DNA of 64,000 nt from JARRPM01 sp963792815 (GCA_963792815.1 CAWBXR010000016.1:248001-312000), one strand, 5' to 3'. Shown: positions 17,049-25,639, numbered from the stretch's first letter. Numbers and translations are program-made. The notes: a model not told the origin generated them from the letters alone.

Positions 17049-17606
17049 ATGCGATTCAGCGCCAACCCAAGCACAAACACCGCGATCAAGCTGGTCGCGG
17101 TGGCTGCGTTGATGTTTGCTTTCGTTTTTGTGGTGATGGTACCCCTGTACAACGTGTTGTGTGACGCCCTGGGCATCAACGGCAAGACCAGCGGCGAGGC
17201 CTACACCTCAGTGCAGGCCGGGGTCGACGAGAGCCGGCTGGTGTCTGTGCAGTTCGTGGCCACCAACAACGAGGGCATGCCCTGGGAGTTCGGCCCGAGC
17301 ACCACGGTGATGAAAGTACACCCGGGCGCCCTGAACGAAACAGTGTTCCTCGCCCGCAACCCCCTGCCCAAGGCAATGATCGCCCAGGCGATCCCGAGTA
17401 TTTCGCCGGCCAGGGCCGTGGCGTATTTTCACAAGACAGAGTGTTTTTGTTTCAACCAGCAGCCCCTGGACGGTGGCGCGGCAGCGGAGTTGCCACTGCA
17501 GTACATCGTCGACCGGGACCTGCCGGCGGATATTCACACCATCACCCTGTCCTATACGATTTTTGATGTAACAGATATGACGAGCGGCACTGTAGCCACT
17601 CGTTGA
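17049..17606 (+). CDS. ctaG: Cytochrome c oxidase copper chaperone CtaG/Cox11
   Basis: A 185-residue type II membrane protein: one N-terminal helix (about 12-35, LVAVAALMFAFVFVVMVPLYNVLCDALG) and a periplasmic immunoglobulin-like domain. The copper-binding motif CFCF appears in HKTECFCFNQQPL, with a further cysteine in the helix region (LCDALG). It delivers copper to the CuB site of subunit I. Its position between coxA and coxC is standard. The ATG at 17049 is preferred; a GTG sits one codon earlier. Confidence 0.94.
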   Translation: MRFSANPSTNTAIKLVAVAALMFAFVFVVMVPLYNVLCDALGINGKTSGEAYTSVQAGVDESRLVSVQFVATNNEGMPWEFGPSTTVMKVHPGALNETVFLARNPLPKAMIAQAIPSISPARAVAYFHKTECFCFNQQPLDGGAAAELPLQYIVDRDLPADIHTITLSYTIFDVTDMTSGTVATR

Positions 17607-17651
17607 TGCGCGGGTTCGGGATCCGCGTGACCTACATGGAGAATAGATAAA

Positions 17652-18626
17652 ATGACAAGTCAGACTTCCGCAGCGTACGAAAAGTACTACGTACCGGAAA
17701 AGAGCCGGCTGGCCATCTGCGCCACAATCGGTCTTCTCCTGACCATTTTTGGTGCCGCCAGCATCATGAACGATATGACCTTTGGCGACCCTGCCAATGA
17801 CACCAGTTCATGGACGATTTTTAATCTCGGTATGCTGTTTTTTGGCGTCACGCTGTTTGCCTGGTTCCGCACGGCGATCAAGGAAAACATCGCGGGCATG
17901 AACAGCGCCCAGTTGAAAAAGTCCTACGTGCTGGGCATGTTCTGGTTCATTTTCTCCGAAGTGATGTTCTTCTTCGCCTTCTTCGGCGCCCTGTTCTACG
18001 TGCGCGTCCTGGTCGGCCCCTGGCTGGCCGGCGAAGGTGACGGTGGACGGATGAACGGATTACTGTGGGAAGGCTTCAGCTTCAGCTGGCCGATGATGCA
18101 GACCCCACAGGAAGCGGTGGGTGGCGCAGGTGCCCAGCTGATTGCCAACAACGGCTCATTCACTTCACCTCAAACCAACTTGTCATTCGCGGATGCGCAC
18201 GCATGGTGGGCATGGCTGCCAATGTGGAACACCCTCGTCCTGTTGACGTCCAGCTTTACCTGCCACCTGGCACACGTCGGTATCCTCAATGGCGAGCGCA
18301 AGAAGTTCAACTTCTGGCTGACAGTGACCGTGGTGCTGGGAATAATATTCCTCGCGCTGCAATACGCTGAATACCATGAAGCCTATGTGGAATACGGTCT
18401 CACCCTGAATGCCGGGATCTATGGATCGACCTTTTTCATGCTGACTGGCTTCCACGGTTTCCACGTGTTCATGGGAATGACCATGCTGTTGATCCAGCTT
18501 TTGCGGTCGGTGTTCGGTGGCCAGTTTACTGCAGATGACCATTTCGGCTTTGAAGCGTCCAGTTGGTACTGGCACTTTGTGGACGTGGTCTGGGTGTTCC
18601 TGTTCCTGTTTGTTTACGTGCTCTAG
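17652..18626 (+). CDS. coxC: Cytochrome c oxidase subunit III
   Basis: A 324-residue membrane protein with seven predicted helices, of the COX3 family. Typical segments are FWFIFSEVMFFFAFFGALFY, the long loop before WLPMWNTLVLLTSSFTCHLAH, LQYAEYHEAY and the terminal GFHGFHVFMGMTMLLIQ and SSWYWHFVDVVWVFLFLFVYVL. An insertion-like hydrophilic segment (about residues 125-180) makes it longer than the 260-residue mitochondrial form, as is usual in this group. RBS GGAGAA at about 17639. It converges on the small membrane gene that follows. Confidence 0.95.
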   Translation: MTSQTSAAYEKYYVPEKSRLAICATIGLLLTIFGAASIMNDMTFGDPANDTSSWTIFNLGMLFFGVTLFAWFRTAIKENIAGMNSAQLKKSYVLGMFWFIFSEVMFFFAFFGALFYVRVLVGPWLAGEGDGGRMNGLLWEGFSFSWPMMQTPQEAVGGAGAQLIANNGSFTSPQTNLSFADAHAWWAWLPMWNTLVLLTSSFTCHLAHVGILNGERKKFNFWLTVTVVLGIIFLALQYAEYHEAYVEYGLTLNAGIYGSTFFMLTGFHGFHVFMGMTMLLIQLLRSVFGGQFTADDHFGFEASSWYWHFVDVVWVFLFLFVYVL

Positions 18627-18632
18627 CAGCGG

Positions 18633-18887
18633 TTATTCACTAGCGCTATCCTGGGATGCTTCGGGCCCCGGCCCGACATCCCATGGGTTTGTGTGACCCA
18701 GTTGGCCTGTGGCTATGCCGTACACGATAACTGCCGCCAGGCAGATCGCCAGACCCAGCCGCACACCCAGGGAATGCATCGTCCGGCGCTTGGTTTTATC
18801 TCCCTGGTCTGTCATCAGAAAGTAAAATCCGCTTCCCAGGCTGGCAAGTAACGCCAGCATCAACAGCACTATCAACGCTTTTAGCAA
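18633..18887 (-). CDS. Twin-transmembrane protein (DUF2909 type), TTG start
   Basis: An 84-residue protein with two membrane helices (LLKALIVLLMLALLASLGSGF and VRLGLAICLAAVIVYGIATG) joined by a short basic loop with TDQGDKTKRRTMHSLGVRL, the pattern of DUF2909. The start is a TTG at 18887, with AAGGAG seven bases upstream; no ATG is available before the first helix. The gene sits between coxC and SURF1 on the opposite strand, as the equivalent gene does in Pseudomonas. Role unknown but always linked to the oxidase cluster. Confidence 0.8.
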   Translation of the reverse strand: MLKALIVLLMLALLASLGSGFYFLMTDQGDKTKRRTMHSLGVRLGLAICLAAVIVYGIATGQLGHTNPWDVGPGPEASQDSASE

Positions 18888-18956
18888 TGGAACTCTCCTT
18901 GGGTGATTCCCCGCAGTATAAACCAGCTCTACCCAAACAGGTCGAGGCTTACTGAA

Positions 18957-19728
18957 GTGCCTGCCGCGGACATTCGCCTGACATTCTACCCCGAATGGCG
19001 TACCACCCTGTTTACCCTGGTGCTGGTGCCACTGATGTTCGGGCTGGGTGTCTGGCAATTGCAGCGGGCCGAGGAGAAAGCAGCCATGGCTGCCTCCTGG
19101 GAGCAGCGCCAGAGCCAGCCGCCGGTGCCGCTGGAGCAATTGTGGGACAAGCCGACCCCAAACCTGGGCTATCTGCCGGTAACCGTGTCCGGCGTGTTCG
19201 AGCAGGACAAATACTTCCTGCTGGATAACCGTATTTACGAGGGCCGGTTCGGTTACGAAGTGCTCGGGATTATGCGCCTGGGCGACGGAGACAGGCGGGT
19301 CCTGGTCAACCGCGGCTGGATAGCCGGTGACCCGGCGCGGTTGGTAGCGCCCACGGTACCCGGGGTCAGCGGTCCTGTAGAACTGCTGGGCCATGTCTAT
19401 GTGCCACCCGGTGTGGCCTACTACGCTGGCTGAACAGGAGTTGGGCGAGGGTTGGCCAAAATTGCTGCAGTCGGTTGAAATGGAGAAGATACTGCCCACC
19501 CTGGGCGTGTCTGAAGACGAGCAGGCGTTTCCCTATTCCGTTAGAATTGCGGCCGGACAGCCCGGTGCCCTCACCGTGGACTGGCAGGTGGTGAATGTCA
19601 GCCCGCAGAAGCATCAGGCCTATGCGGCGCAATGGTTTACCATGGCAGCGGTTTTGCTGCTTTTCTATATATTCCGCAGCAGTAACCTGTGGCAGTGGAT
19701 AAGGCGATCCGGGAGTGATCGGAGCTAG
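18957..19728 (+). CDS. SURF1 family oxidase assembly protein (one frameshift in this sequence)
   Basis: SURF1 helps insert haem a into subunit I. The N-terminal helix is RTTLFTLVLVPLMFGLGVWQL, followed by the family's periplasmic domain (LPVTVSGVFEQDKYFLLDNR, GYEVLGIMRL, RRVLVNRGWIAGDPARL). The C-terminal helix is WFTMAAVLLLFYIFRSSNLW. The frame changes at about 19415-19425: one extra base there turns VAYTLAEQELGEGW into VAYYAG-stop. I use the GTG at 18957; an in-frame GTG at 18903 would add 18 poorly conserved residues. The stop codon touches the next ATG directly. Confidence 0.85.
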
Positions 19729-20388
19729 ATGGAAAACACCGACAGACGAACGAATAACCGTATGGTGCTGCTGCTGATAGCAGGGGTGCCCGTTACCATG
19801 ATTCTGGGTGCCACCTGGCTGTGGTACTTTGTCGTGCGCGGTGACCTGGACCTGGTCGGGACCATCGGTACCGCCAACCGCGGCACACTTGTGCAGCCCC
19901 CCCGGCAAATCGATGATGCCGTGCTGGCCGAGCCCGATGGCACGCGCTTTGTCTATTCGGGGCTGGAGCCAAGATGGTCCATGCTGATCCCCGTGTCCGG
20001 CGATAGCTGTGACGCATCCTGCGAACATACGCTGTATGAAACCCGGCAGATCCACACTGCTATGGGCAAGGAATACAACCGCCTGAGACGTCTTTATGTC
20101 AGCGAGAGCGCACCTGAGGATACCCGGCTGGCTGTGCAGCAGCTCAGCGACGAACACCCCCTGCCAGCCAAATTTGCCTCCTATCTGGCGAATGAACATC
20201 GCGGCCTGCAGCCCCTGGTGCTGGGCCCGGGCCAGATCGACCAGTTGTTTGCCGAGTACCGGGCGGAACCGGGTACCTGGTACCTGGTGGATCCCGCCGG
20301 CTGGATCATGATGTCCTACAACGATGATGTTTCCTACAAGGACGTAATAGCAGACCTCAAGTTTCTCCTGAAAAACTCGGGAACCTGA
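19729..20388 (+). CDS. Oxidase-cluster membrane-anchored protein, SCO/thioredoxin-like
   Basis: A 219-residue protein with one N-terminal membrane helix (about 12-36, MVLLLIAGVPVTMILGATWLWYF) and a periplasmic domain that resembles a degenerate SCO/thioredoxin fold: RWSMLIPVSGDSCDASCEHTLYETRQI carries a CxxxC pair where SCO proteins bind copper, and the end GTWYLVDPAGWIMMSYND is SCO-like. Its first base follows the SURF1 stop directly, and it lies 4 bases before cyoE. A hypothetical protein is found at this place in Pseudomonas too. Probable oxidase assembly role, by context. Confidence 0.8.
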   Translation: MENTDRRTNNRMVLLLIAGVPVTMILGATWLWYFVVRGDLDLVGTIGTANRGTLVQPPRQIDDAVLAEPDGTRFVYSGLEPRWSMLIPVSGDSCDASCEHTLYETRQIHTAMGKEYNRLRRLYVSESAPEDTRLAVQQLSDEHPLPAKFASYLANEHRGLQPLVLGPGQIDQLFAEYRAEPGTWYLVDPAGWIMMSYNDDVSYKDVIADLKFLLKNSGT

Positions 20389-20392
20389 GCAG

Positions 20393-21286
20393 ATGACCGC
20401 AACTTCAGACAAGGTGACATGGCGTGACTACAAGGAGCTGACCAAGCCCAATGTAGTGCTGCTGATGATTCTCACCGCGGCCATCGGGATGTTTATGGCG
20501 GTGCCAGGTATGGTGCCACTGCAGATCCTGGTGTTGGGAAATCTCGGCATCGCCCTGTGTGCGGGCGCGGCGGCCACGGTCAATCACCTGGTGGACCAGC
20601 GCATCGACCGGCGCATGTCCCGCACCCACAAGCGACCCGTCGCGCAGGGCCGGGTCAAACCCGTGCAGGCGGCGGTGTTCGCCGCGATAATCGGAACCCT
20701 GGGGATGGCTATCCTGCTGATCTGGATTAACGCCCTTACCGCCTGGCTCACTTTCGCCTCCCTGCTGGGCTATGCGGTGGTTTACACCATGTTTCTCAAG
20801 CGCGCTACCCCGCAAAATATCGTGATTGGCGGCCTCGCCGGCGCCGCCCCTCCCCTGCTTGGCTGGACCGCCGTGACCGGTGAAGTCGGCGGGCACGGCC
20901 TGTTGCTGGCGCTGATTATTTTCGCCTGGACACCACCGCACTTCTGGGCACTGGCAATCCATCGCCGGGAGGAGTACGCCGCTGTTGATATTCCCATGTT
21001 GCCGGTGACGCACGGGGTGGCTTTTACCAAGTTGCATATCCTGCTGTACACGGTAATCATGTTCCTGATCACTTTGCTGCCCTTTGTCACCCGTATGAGC
21101 GGCCCTCTTTACCTGCTGGGTGCGGTGGTGCTGGGCGGGGGTTTCCTCTACTGGGCCATCGAGCTTTTGCGCGACAAAAACCCCAATGCCCCGATGGAAA
21201 CTTTCAGGTACTCGATTATTTACCTTATGGCGCTTTTTGTAGTGATGTTGATAGACCATTATCTTTTTCCGGTAAGTAGCCTGTGA
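20393..21286 (+). CDS. cyoE: Protohaem IX farnesyltransferase (haem O synthase)
   Basis: A 297-residue UbiA-family membrane enzyme with about nine helices that adds a farnesyl group to haem b. The first aspartate-rich motif is NHLVDQRIDRRMSRT (about residues 62-76), followed by the conserved RPVAQGRV. The second conserved loop is HFWALAIHRREEYAAVDIPMLPV. It makes haem O, the precursor of haem A for the aa3 oxidase; no haem A synthase gene is in this cluster. Four bases overlap with the SCO gene (GTGA). Confidence 0.95.
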   Translation: MTATSDKVTWRDYKELTKPNVVLLMILTAAIGMFMAVPGMVPLQILVLGNLGIALCAGAAATVNHLVDQRIDRRMSRTHKRPVAQGRVKPVQAAVFAAIIGTLGMAILLIWINALTAWLTFASLLGYAVVYTMFLKRATPQNIVIGGLAGAAPPLLGWTAVTGEVGGHGLLLALIIFAWTPPHFWALAIHRREEYAAVDIPMLPVTHGVAFTKLHILLYTVIMFLITLLPFVTRMSGPLYLLGAVVLGGGFLYWAIELLRDKNPNAPMETFRYSIIYLMALFVVMLIDHYLFPVSSL

Positions 21287-21963
21287 CGGACCAGCAGCAG
21301 GCTTACCAGGCTAAACAGTCCCGTGGGATCAAGCTCACAGTGCTGGCACTGGCGGTGTTTATTACCATTATCGTTGCGGGCTTCGTTCACCGGATCCAGC
21401 AGCCGAGAATACTGACTGTTTCCGAAATGCAGGCAAATGGCCTCTATCTTCACCAAACACCGAGAAATTTCGGTGATGTATCCCTGGTGGATCATCGCGG
21501 CCAGGTGTTCGACAACGAGCGTTTGCTCGGCAGGTGGACCCTGGTGTTCTTTGGTTTTACCTATTGCCCGGACATCTGCCCCACGACAATGGGGTTTCTC
21601 AACGAACTGATGGGCCAGCTCGAGGGTACCGAGGCCCAGGACACCGAGGTGGTCATGGTCACGGTGGACCCTGCCCGTGACACGGTGGAGCAACTGGCCA
21701 CCTACGTGCCCTACTTCAACCCCGACTTTACCGGCGTCACTGGTGAGTTTCTCGACATCCATCGCTTTGCCACCGCGCTGAACACGCCGTTCCGCAAGGT
21801 ACCGGGAGAGGGTGAAAACTACCAGGTTGACCACAGTTCCAATGTGGCTCTCATTAATCCGCGGGGTGATTACCACGGTTTTTTCAAGGCGCCCCTGGAT
21901 ATGGCCAAAATGAAACTCACTTACCGTTCCGCCCGGGCCATGTGGGACAGGCAACAAAACTAG
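21283..21963 (+). CDS. SCO1/SenC family copper chaperone
   Basis: A 226-residue protein with one N-terminal anchor (LTVLALAVFITIIVAGFVH) and a periplasmic thioredoxin-fold domain. The copper site is FFGFTYCPDICPTTMGF (CxxxC) together with the distal histidine in YQVDHSSNVALINPRG. It delivers copper to the CuA centre of subunit II or keeps its cysteines reduced. It starts at GTG 21283, overlapping the cyoE stop, and ends the oxidase operon. Confidence 0.93.
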   Translation: MTDQQQAYQAKQSRGIKLTVLALAVFITIIVAGFVHRIQQPRILTVSEMQANGLYLHQTPRNFGDVSLVDHRGQVFDNERLLGRWTLVFFGFTYCPDICPTTMGFLNELMGQLEGTEAQDTEVVMVTVDPARDTVEQLATYVPYFNPDFTGVTGEFLDIHRFATALNTPFRKVPGEGENYQVDHSSNVALINPRGDYHGFFKAPLDMAKMKLTYRSARAMWDRQQN

Positions 21964-21979
21964 CTGCCAGAGGTTCCCT

Positions 21980-24697
21980 ATGACCACAGACCCGGCCCCG
22001 ATAATACTGGTTGATGGCTCTTCCTACCTCTACCGCGCCTTTCACGCGCTGCCGCCGCTGACCAATTCCCAGGGCCAGGCGACCGGGGCCGTCAAGGGCG
22101 TGATCAGCATGATCCGCCGCCTGCACAAGGACTATCCCGGCAGCCCCGTGGCGGTGGTATTTGATGCCAAGGGCAAAACGTTCCGGGATGAGATGTTTCC
22201 GGAGTACAAATCCCAGCGGCCGCCCATGCCCGACGAGCTGCGGGAACAGATCGAGCCCATTCACGGCATCGTCCGGGCAATGGGCCTGCCCCTGCTGTGC
22301 GTGGAAGGAGTCGAGGCCGACGACGTTATCGGTACGCTCGCGCGCCAGGCCGCGGCCCAGGGCAGGCCCGTGGTGATATCAACCGGTGACAAGGACATGG
22401 CCCAACTGGTGGACGCGCATATCACGCTGGTTAATACCATGACCGGCACGGTGCTCGATGTGGCGGGGGTGGAGCAGAAATTCGGTGTTCCCCCGGCGCT
22501 GGTGATCGATCTGCTGGCACTGATGGGGGACAAGTCCGACAACATCCCGGGGGTTCCCGGGGTCGGTGAAAAAACAGCGCTGGGACTGTTGCAGGGCCTT
22601 GGTAGCCTGGATGATATCTATGCGGGCCTGGACAAGGTGGCCGGGTTGTCCTTTCGCGGCGCCAAAACCATGGCGGACAAGCTCGCCGCGGAAAAAGACA
22701 AGGCCTATATGTCCTATGCCCTGGCCACTATCAAAACCGATGTCCCCCTGGACCTGGCGCCGCAGCAGCTGCACAACGCCGAGCCCGACCGGGGCCAGCT
22801 GACCGACTGGTATACCCGCATGGAGTTCAGGTCCTGGCTGGAGGAACTGCTGGACGACCCCGAGGCGCCAGAACTGGCGCCCGCCATGGAGGTCGACTAC
22901 GAGATCGTCACCACCGCGGAATCACTGGATGCCTGGCTGGAGCAGTTGCGGGGCGCCGAGGTGTTTGCCTTCGACACCGAGACCACGGGCCTGGATTACA
23001 TGGAGGCGCGGGTCGTCGGGGTTTCATTTGCGATCGAACCAGGGCGGGCGGCCTATGTGCCCCTTGCCCACGACTACCTGGGCGCGCCGCCCCAGCTCGA
23101 CCGGGAGGAGGTGTTGGCCCGGCTCAAGCCTCTGCTCGAGGACGAGCAGCAGGCCAAGCTGGGACAGAACCTGAAGTACGATGCGAGCGTGCTGGCCAAC
23201 CACGGCATAACGCTGAGGGGGATCAGGTTCGATACCATGCTGGAATCCTATGTGCTGGATTCCACCGCCACCCGGCACGATATGGACAGCCTTGCCCTGA
23301 AGTACCTGGGTCATAAAACCATCCACTTTGAGGATATCGCCGGCAAGGGCGCCAGGCAGCTGACTTTCAACCAGATAAAGCTGGAGGAGGCCGGACCCTA
23401 TGCCGCGGAGGACGCGGATATAACCTTGCGGCTGCACAAGGTGCTGTGGCCCCGGCTGGCGGAGCTGGCCGGGCCCCGCACGGTTTTTGCCGAAATAGAA
23501 ATGCCGCTGGTTCCCATATTGTCACGCATAGAGCGGCAGGGGGCTTTGATTTCCCGCGAGTTGCTGGTGGCCCAGAGCGAAGAGCTGGGCAAGCGCTTGC
23601 TGGCGCTGGAGGGCAGGGCACACGAGCTGGCGGGGCAGGAGTTCAATCTGGGTTCACCCAAGCAACTGGGGGAGATCCTGTTCCAGAAGCTGGAACTGCC
23701 GGTTATCAAGAAAACGCCCAAGGGCGCCCCGTCCACCGCTGAAGAAGTGCTGGCCGAGCTCGCCCTGGACTACCCCCTGCCGAAACTGCTGCTTGAACAC
23801 CGCAGCCTCAGCAAGTTGAAGTCTACCTACACGGACAAGCTGCCGGAGATGATCAACAGCCGGACCGGGCGGGTACACACCTCCTACCACCAGGCGGTTG
23901 CCGCGACTGGCCGACTGTCGTCCTCAGACCCCAATCTGCAGAATATCCCGATCCGCACGGAGGAGGGCAGGCGCATCCGCCAGGCCTTCGTGGCACCTGA
24001 GGGTTACCGCCTGGTCGCGGCGGACTATTCCCAGATCGAGCTGCGGATCATGGCGCACCTGTCTGCGGATGCTGGGCTGTTAAAAGCGTTCAAGGAGGGC
24101 CTGGATGTGCACCGCGCGACCGCCGCGGAAGTGTTTGAGGTCGATCTCGACGAGGTGTCCGGCGACCAGCGGCGCAAGGCCAAGGCGATCAATTTTGGGC
24201 TGATTTACGGCATGTCGGCTTTCGGGCTCGCCCGCCAGTTGCACCTGGGGCGCAATGAGGCGCAACAGTACATCGACCGCTATTTTGAGCGCTATCCGGG
24301 GGTGCAACAGTATATGGACCGGACCCGCGCACTGGCCCGGGAGCAGGGGTATGTCGAAACCCTGTTCGGCCGCAGGCTGTACCTGCCCGAGATCAATGCG
24401 CGCAATAAAATGCGGGCGCAGGCCGCCGAGCGCACTGCTATCAACGCCCCCATGCAGGGCACCGCGGCAGACATCATCAAACGGGCCATGCTGGCTGTGG
24501 ACAACTGGCTCCGGGTCGAGCGCCCTGATGCCAGGATGATCATGCAGGTACACGATGAACTTGTTTTCGAGGTAGCCAGCGCTGAGGTGGAGGCGGTGAG
24601 TACCAGGATTTGCGAGCTGATGTCCGGCGCTGCCGAACTCGCCGTACCCCTGCTGGTGGAAGCCGGTGCTGGCAGCAACTGGGACGAGGCCCACTGA
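21980..24697 (+). CDS. polA: DNA polymerase I
   Basis: A full-length 905-residue polymerase. Order: 5'-3' exonuclease domain (1-290; ILVDGSSYLYRAFHALPPL, FDAKGKTFRDEMFPEYK, GDKDMAQLV, MGDKSDNIPGVPG); 3'-5' proofreading domain (AFDTETTGLDYM holds the metal-binding DxE, so proofreading should be intact); and polymerase domain with motif A DYSQIELRIMAHLS, the O-helix RRKAKAINFGLIYGMSAFGL and motif C QVHDELVFEV. It fills gaps in repair and removes RNA primers. The start ATG at 21980 is 16 bases after the SCO stop. engB and a small-RNA gene follow, as in E. coli and Pseudomonas. Confidence 0.97.
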   Translation: MTTDPAPIILVDGSSYLYRAFHALPPLTNSQGQATGAVKGVISMIRRLHKDYPGSPVAVVFDAKGKTFRDEMFPEYKSQRPPMPDELREQIEPIHGIVRAMGLPLLCVEGVEADDVIGTLARQAAAQGRPVVISTGDKDMAQLVDAHITLVNTMTGTVLDVAGVEQKFGVPPALVIDLLALMGDKSDNIPGVPGVGEKTALGLLQGLGSLDDIYAGLDKVAGLSFRGAKTMADKLAAEKDKAYMSYALATIKTDVPLDLAPQQLHNAEPDRGQLTDWYTRMEFRSWLEELLDDPEAPELAPAMEVDYEIVTTAESLDAWLEQLRGAEVFAFDTETTGLDYMEARVVGVSFAIEPGRAAYVPLAHDYLGAPPQLDREEVLARLKPLLEDEQQAKLGQNLKYDASVLANHGITLRGIRFDTMLESYVLDSTATRHDMDSLALKYLGHKTIHFEDIAGKGARQLTFNQIKLEEAGPYAAEDADITLRLHKVLWPRLAELAGPRTVFAEIEMPLVPILSRIERQGALISRELLVAQSEELGKRLLALEGRAHELAGQEFNLGSPKQLGEILFQKLELPVIKKTPKGAPSTAEEVLAELALDYPLPKLLLEHRSLSKLKSTYTDKLPEMINSRTGRVHTSYHQAVAATGRLSSSDPNLQNIPIRTEEGRRIRQAFVAPEGYRLVAADYSQIELRIMAHLSADAGLLKAFKEGLDVHRATAAEVFEVDLDEVSGDQRRKAKAINFGLIYGMSAFGLARQLHLGRNEAQQYIDRYFERYPGVQQYMDRTRALAREQGYVETLFGRRLYLPEINARNKMRAQAAERTAINAPMQGTAADIIKRAMLAVDNWLRVERPDARMIMQVHDELVFEVASAEVEAVSTRICELMSGAAELAVPLLVEAGAGSNWDEAH

Positions 24698-24776
24698 GCC
24701 GCGGCCCCTGGTTGCGCCAGCTCGGATTGTCCCGGTTCAGCGCGGGTGTCACGATAAAAAGTTGTCGCAGCGGGGT

Positions 24777-24803
24777 GAACTTTTCACCGATGCCTGAGTC
24801 AGA
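24777..24803 (+). promoter_or_regulatory. Sigma-E/AlgU-type promoter in the polA-engB gap
   Basis: GAACTT (24777-24782), a 16-base spacer, then TCAGA (24799-24803). The known consensus for extracytoplasmic-stress sigma factors of the RpoE/AlgU group is GAACTT-N16/17-TCTGA, so there is a single mismatch. Transcription would start near 24810, directly before the first hairpin of the small RNA described next. Confidence 0.7.
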
Positions 24804-24809
24804 TCTTGT

Positions 24810-24931
24810 GTAGCGAGCGCTACAACTCCCGGGCTGGTTTCTCTCCATGGGCCAGTCCGGGGGAGTCTCTCATCCCCAGAGACTTCGACCCTGCCCGGCT
24901 GCTGACCCCTATCAGGTAGCCGGGTTTTTTT
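24810..24931 (+). ncRNA. Probable Spot 42/ErsA-like regulatory small RNA
   Basis: About 122 bases without an ORF, lying between polA and engB, the locus of Spot 42 (spf) in E. coli and of ErsA in Pseudomonas. Structure seen: a 5' hairpin GTAGC/GCTAC (24810-24823); a long imperfect stem ACTCCC...GGGAGT (24825-24866) whose apical loop exposes UUUCUCUCC (24838-24846); a small alternative hairpin GTCTCT/AGAGAC (loop CATCCCC); and a terminator stem with seven U. The CU-rich loop is complementary to Shine-Dalgarno sequences, as expected of an Hfq-dependent repressor RNA. Promoter, structure, terminator and synteny agree; primary-sequence homology I cannot test. Confidence 0.72.
24894..24931 (+). 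terminator. Rho-independent terminator of the small RNA (and polA)
   Basis: Stem CCCGGCT (24894-24900) / AGCCGGG (24918-24924), extended by CTGA/TCAG around a CCCCTA loop, followed by seven T (24925-24931). It ends 3 bases before the engB stop codon, which is read from the other strand. Confidence 0.9.
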
Positions 24932-24933
24932 GT

Positions 24934-25596
24934 TCAGTCCATCGTCTCCTGCTCCCCGGCCGGCATGCTGGTGGCGGTAAGCCAGGCGTTGAGAACCGCC
25001 AGCAACTCGTCGTGTCCGCTGTGCTTCAGGGCGGAGAACAGCTGCACGCTGACCAGGTCCTGGTGTGGCTCGAGCCGGGCGCGCACTTTCAGCAGGGTGC
25101 TGGTCGCCGGCCCCTTCTTCAGTTTGTCCGCCTTGGTCAGCAGGATATGCACCGGCATGGTCGCAGCCAGGGCCCAGTCCAGCATTTGCTGGTCAAAAGG
25201 CTCCAGCGGATGGCGCACATCCATTACCAGTATCAGTCCGCGCAGGCACTGGCGCTGTTGCAGGTAATTTTCCAGTTGTTTTGTCCACTCGCGCTTGACC
25301 GCCAGGGGAACCTTGGCGAAACCATAGCCCGGCAAGTCGACCAGGCGCTGCTGCCCGCTCAGCTCAAAGAAGTTGATTAGCTGGGTCCTGCCGGGGGTCC
25401 TGGAAGTCTTTGCGAGCTTGCTATTCCCCGTTAAGCTGTTGATAGCACTGGATTTACCGGCATTTGAACGGCCGGCAAAGGCCACTTCCCAGCCCTCGTC
25501 CGGCGGGCACTGGGACAGCTTCGCAGCACTCGTCAGATAGGCGACTTTGCGGTAGTTGGGGGCTGCCGGGGGGTGATCGGGACAGGTCTCAGACAT
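24934..25596 (-). CDS. engB: Ribosome biogenesis GTPase EngB (YihA/YsxC)
   Basis: A 220-residue P-loop GTPase that helps large-subunit assembly. G motifs: G1 GRSNAGKSSAIN (about 43-54), G2 region TSRTPGRTQLINFF, G3 DLPGYGFAKV, G4 TKADKL, and G5-like FSALKHSG. The start is the ATG at 25596 (MSETCPDHPPAAPNYRKV); the ORF extends further but overlaps the cytochrome promoter. Convergent with polA and the small RNA. Usually essential. Confidence 0.95.
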   Translation of the reverse strand: MSETCPDHPPAAPNYRKVAYLTSAAKLSQCPPDEGWEVAFAGRSNAGKSSAINSLTGNSKLAKTSRTPGRTQLINFFELSGQQRLVDLPGYGFAKVPLAVKREWTKQLENYLQQRQCLRGLILVMDVRHPLEPFDQQMLDWALAATMPVHILLTKADKLKKGPATSTLLKVRARLEPHQDLVSVQLFSALKHSGHDELLAVLNAWLTATSMPAGEQETMD

Positions 25597-25610
25597 TGGC
25601 GGGTATTGCC

Positions 25611-25639
25611 TTTTGTGGGGATAGCATCTCGTATATAAT
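25611..25639 (+). promoter_or_regulatory. Candidate promoter for the cytochrome c5-c4 genes
   Basis: -10 TATAAT at 25634-25639 with TTTTGT (25611-25616) 17 bases upstream as a weak -35. It lies 73 bases before the first cytochrome start and just upstream of engB on the other strand. Confidence 0.5.
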
